From assembly GCF_001606025.1 (NCBI RefSeq), contig NZ_CP014945.1:434001-498000 (forward strand): a stretch of DNA of 64,000 bases. Direction: 5' to 3'. Source of the DNA: Psychrobacter alimentarius. GTDB taxonomy: Bacteria; Pseudomonadota; Gammaproteobacteria; Pseudomonadales; Moraxellaceae. The position numbers were made by a program, and so were the translations under genes. The first letter of the stretch is position 1; each line of letters opens with the position of its first letter. Positions 60,626-64,000 of this stretch are shown in pieces. The notes below the pieces were generated by a model. The model saw only the letters and a program-made list of their open reading frames with translations. It had not been told where the DNA came from and searched no databases.

Positions 60626-61648
60626 ATGTCTACCTCAATGCTATCGAATGTATTTGCCAATACAGTAGCAACCGCTGTTTCGCGTGTGCCTTTGCCGACC
60701 ATTTGGACAGCAGGTAGCATTCAACAACGTATCTTGATAATGGGTGTGATATTGGCCGTGCTATCCAATGTATTGTTTGGCGTACTTTATGCTTATAGCA
60801 GCTTTCTAGCGCCGTTATCAGGCACGCAAGTATTCATCTGGCGAATGCTTGCGATGTGGGCGGTGTTGATTGGGTATTTATGGGTGAGTGGCAGCTTTGG
60901 TCTACACATCAATAAGCTAAAAGCATTACGCACCGTAAAGCAATGGGCTTGGCTACTGTTACCAACGCCGATATTTCTCAGTCAGCTTTGGTTGTTTGTA
61001 TGGGCACCCGTGAATGGTCAAGGCGTCCAAACAGCGATGGGGTATTTTTTATTCCCATTAATGATGGTGATATTTGGCTGTATTTTGTTTGGCGAAAAGT
61101 TGAGCCGTCTACAATGGCTGGCAGTGGCACTGGCGGTATTGGGCGTGGGCAGTGAGATTGTGCGTACACAAAGTGTGTCTTGGGCAACGCTGTGGGTGTG
61201 CGGTACGTATCCTATTTATTATATCTTGCGCCGTATGCAAGGTATCGGTGCGATCACTGGATTGTTGGTTGATTTGACCATTTTTGCTCCCTTTGCTTTG
61301 GCGTATTTATTTTTCTTTGAGCCAAGTAGTTTGACGTTGGTGACAGGTTCAGGTTTTTTTATTGCGATGCTGGCAGGATTGGGACTGCTTAGTGTGTTGG
61401 CAATGAAAACCAACATTGATGCCAGCCAAATGCTACCAGTCAATGTTTATGGCATGATGAGCTATTTAGAGCCGGCATTGCTGTTTATTTTGGCTATAAC
61501 GATATTGGGCAATCCTTTTGAATCGGCCATGATTTATAGTTATGGATTGATTTGGCTTGGCATTGCTTGTTTGATTGTCCACGGTGTGCGTCAGTTCCGC
61601 CAAGCTCATAGAGACATACAACTAACAAAAATGGTGGAAGCAGTTTAA
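60626..61648 (+). CDS. DMT-superfamily transporter (EamA/RarD-like)
   Basis: The 340-residue protein has about ten membrane segments in two EamA-like halves. VLSNVLFGVLYAYSSFL, GTQVFIWRMLAMW and YFLFPLMMVIFGCILFGEKLSRLQW resemble RarD. Members export or import amino acids and other metabolites. The frame is open from 60524, but its first 34 codons lie in or just after repeat element 6 and are polar, so the ATG at 60626 is preferred although its ribosome binding site is weak. The divergent Lrp-type regulator gene suggests amino-acid-dependent control. Confidence 0.88.
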   Translation: MSTSMLSNVFANTVATAVSRVPLPTIWTAGSIQQRILIMGVILAVLSNVLFGVLYAYSSFLAPLSGTQVFIWRMLAMWAVLIGYLWVSGSFGLHINKLKALRTVKQWAWLLLPTPIFLSQLWLFVWAPVNGQGVQTAMGYFLFPLMMVIFGCILFGEKLSRLQWLAVALAVLGVGSEIVRTQSVSWATLWVCGTYPIYYILRRMQGIGAITGLLVDLTIFAPFALAYLFFFEPSSLTLVTGSGFFIAMLAGLGLLSVLAMKTNIDASQMLPVNVYGMMSYLEPALLFILAITILGNPFESAMIYSYGLIWLGIACLIVHGVRQFRQAHRDIQLTKMVEAV

Positions 61649-61695
61649 AATATGGTTATTAATTAAAGAATAGCTATAAAACAAATTTGCCAAAT

Positions 61696-61735
61696 AAAAA
61701 AGAACGATTCACTATTAAGTTGAATCGTTCTTTTT
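61696..61735 (+). terminator. Intrinsic terminator after the DMT gene
   Basis: AAAGAACGATTCA pairs perfectly with TGAATCGTTCTTT over a nine-base loop and is followed by T. Confidence 0.9.
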
Positions 61736-61771
61736 GTTATTTTTCGGTGAAAAATGATATCAATATATTAT

Positions 61772-61845
61772 GTACTGCTAATATCAATTTTCTTGCTTGC
61801 TGTGCCTGCGCAGACAGAGGCTGCAAAAATTAATATCAGCAGTAC
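61772..61845 (+). repeat. Dispersed palindromic element, copy 7 (short form, forward)
   Basis: GTACTGCTAATATCAATTTT and AAAATTAATATCAGCAGTAC form the arms (two mismatches). The core CTTGCTTGCTGTGCC...GCAGACAGAGGCTGC is the cleanest copy in the window. It lies between the DMT terminator and smpB. Confidence 0.85.
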
Positions 61846-61911
61846 CGTATCGCTTTTGAGATATGTTGATTATAGCGGGGTTTAATTTTTTGAACTGTAA
61901 TCAATAACCTT

Positions 61912-62388
61912 TTACCCTAGATGCTGCTTAAAGCCGCGCTGCTTATCACGTTCCCAATCACGGTCTTTAAGAGTTTTGCGTTTGTCGTGCTGTTTTTTAC
62001 CCAATGCTAAGCCAATTTGGCATTTCACCAGTGAGTTTTTCCAGTAGCAAGACAAGGGTACGCAGGCATAGCCTTTTTGATTGACCGCACCAAATAACTT
62101 TTCAATTTCACGGCGATTGAGCAGCAGTTTACGGGTACGCATACTGTCAGGGCTGACGTGCGTTGAGCTGGATAACAACGGCTGAATATGCGCACCAAAT
62201 AAGAAAGCTTCGTTGTTGCGAAAGATCACATAAGCTTCCGTGATGGTCATTTTCCCCGCGCGAATCGCTTTTACTTCCCAGCCTTGTAGCGCCAGACCAG
62301 CTTCAAAGGCCTCTTCAATAAAGTACTCATGACGCGCCTTTTTATTGGCACAAATCTGATTGTCCGGTTTTTTTGATTTTTTTGACAT
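61912..62388 (-). CDS. smpB: SsrA-binding protein
   Basis: The 158-residue protein binds tmRNA and brings it to stalled ribosomes in trans-translation. [32 protein letters not shown] (about 13-44) is the tmRNA-binding core, GAHIQPL and [11 protein letters not shown] follow, and the basic C-terminal tail [17 protein letters not shown] is intact. Length is normal. ssrA was not found in the window. Confidence 0.96.
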   Translation of the reverse strand: MSKKSKKPDNQICANKKARHEYFIEEAFEAGLALQGWEVKAIRAGKMTITEAYVIFRNNEAFLFGAHIQPLLSSSTHVSPDSMRTRKLLLNRREIEKLFGAVNQKGYACVPLSCYWKNSLVKCQIGLALGKKQHDKRKTLKDRDWERDKQRGFKQHLG

Positions 62389-62588
62389 AATTTCTCCATA
62401 AGAGCAGGTAAAAATACAGCGCTCTTATATAACTAATCCTACTAATTCCTCATGCTAATCCTATCATCAAGCTTGTCTTTTGTTTGATAGATAAGACAGA
62501 TGAGTCGAACCAAGTATTGTAGCAAAGCCGCTGATGAAAAGGTAAGTCAGCTGTTAGGACAAATGTAGCAGATAAGTATTAAGTTTGA

Positions 62589-63161
<573 letters not shown>

Positions 63162-63192
63162 ATTGGATTACTAAATTGGATTACTAAGTAGG

Positions 63193-63316
63193 TATAGTCG
63201 ATTTACTTTAAAATCGAGACAGTGCGACTGGTATACATTTTCCTCGCGTGCTGCTAAGACAGAGGTGACGAAAAATTCATACCAGTCACGCGTTATCCTC
63301 TCTTGTACCGACTGTA
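63193..63316 (+). repeat. Dispersed palindromic element, copy 8 (long form, forward)
   Basis: It starts TATAGTCGATTTACTTTAAA and ends near CGACTGTA. Arms GACTGGTATACATTTTCC and GAAAAATTCATACCAGTC flank the core CTCGCGTGCTGCTAAGACAGAGGTGAC. It lies between coaD and the ferredoxin gene. Its 5' end is almost the reverse complement of the 3' end of copy 1. Confidence 0.85.
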
Positions 63317-63321
63317 TTTAG

Positions 63322-63618
<297 letters not shown>

Positions 63619-63672
63619 ATGATGGAACAAGCATAGGTAAGAGTAGACGTAACACGTTTTAGGGACAAAACC

Positions 63673-64000
63673 ATGACGACAGATGTATTTCAGTCAACAA
63701 GCGATTTTGATCAAAAGCACCTTTGGCATCCATACGCCAGCCTGCCACCGACTTACCGCAATATTGTGATTGACCATGCCGATGGGATTTATATTGTCAC
63801 CCAAGATGGGACGCGCCTGATAGACGGTATGTCATCGTGGTGGGCGAGTGTGCACGGGTACAATCATCCCGCGCTCAATGAGGCGATTGTGCAACAGTTA
63901 GGTAAAATGGCGCATGTGATGTTTGGCGGTTTGACCCATCAGCCCGCCATCGACTTGGGTAAAAAATTGCTCGATATCGTTCCTGCGGGACTTGACGCGA
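63673..64000 (+). CDS. bioA: Adenosylmethionine-8-amino-7-oxononanoate aminotransferase (5' part)
   Basis: From the ATG at 63673, with AGGGA about seven bases before it, the frame stays open to the window edge. It encodes [30 protein letters not shown] and [14 protein letters not shown], typical of the N-terminal part of BioA. This PLP enzyme converts KAPA to DAPA with SAM as amino donor in biotin synthesis. The PLP lysine lies beyond the window. Biotin made here would serve MCC (liuB/liuD) through BirA. Confidence 0.92.
   Translation, partial: MTTDVFQSTSDFDQKHLWHPYASLPPTYRNIVIDHADGIYIVTQDGTRLIDGMSSWWASVHGYNHPALNEAIVQQLGKMAHVMFGGLTHQPAIDLGKKLLDIVPAGLDA

Overview
The window is a chromosomal stretch from a Gammaproteobacterium of the family Moraxellaceae, most likely Psychrobacter. 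This rests on the smc-zipA-ligA order, a monomeric-type isocitrate dehydrogenase start, a RubB-type rubredoxin reductase, the overall protein character and a moderate G+C content. No rRNA, tRNA, CRISPR array, complete insertion sequence or prophage was recognised. About 54 protein genes are supported; the first (idh) and last (bioA) are cut by the window edges.

Layout. 1-10.4 kb: idh start, a FemAB-like acyltransferase, ubiC, glyA, a class I glutamine amidotransferase between two identical terminators, a ZIP-like metal transporter, gltS, a cold-shock/membrane/ribonuclease fusion coupled to a barstar-like inhibitor gene, and proA. 10.8-17.4 kb: a small lipoprotein, then a polar amino-acid ABC importer with one ATPase, three tandem paralogous binding lipoproteins and two permeases. 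17.5-24.4 kb: an FAH-family enzyme, a Tat-exported PhoX-like phosphatase, an alpha/beta hydrolase, a lipoprotein and hslO. 24.8-28.2 kb: gltIJKL, a glutamate/aspartate importer. 28.5-39.1 kb: rubredoxin reductase, then a leucine/isovalerate degradation cluster (acyl-CoA synthetase, liuB, liuC, liuD, liuE, liuA). 39.3-50.4 kb: a TonB-C protein, coaX, birA, a PD-(D/E)XK-like protein, smc, zipA and ligA. 50.5-52.2 kb: two AT-rich unknown genes, one with a HEPN-like motif. 52.2-64 kb: two lipoproteins, a YgiQ-type radical SAM protein, amt with an unknown partner, another lipoprotein, an Lrp/AsnC regulator divergent from a DMT transporter, smpB, coaD, a ferredoxin and the start of bioA.

Metabolic theme. 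Amino-acid uptake dominates: two ABC systems, GltS, Amt and an Lrp-linked transporter. It sits beside amino-acid use (liu, proA, glyA) and biotin/CoA functions (birA, bioA, coaX, coaD), which fits biotin-dependent methylcrotonyl-CoA carboxylase and heavy CoA-thioester traffic.

The most striking feature beyond the genes is a dispersed family of at least eight intergenic palindromic elements (about 65-140 bp). They share an asymmetric core, while their stem arms differ between copies yet stay self-complementary. Some copies have TATAG...CTATA-type ends, like a MITE. They lie in both orientations after smc, between liuE and liuA, after gltL, and around smpB, coaD and the DMT transporter. Other items to follow up are the CSD-TM-RNase/barstar pair, the AT-rich HEPN-like island, the PD-(D/E)XK-like orphan next to smc, and an ORF-free structured region at 537-821 ending in an orphan terminator.
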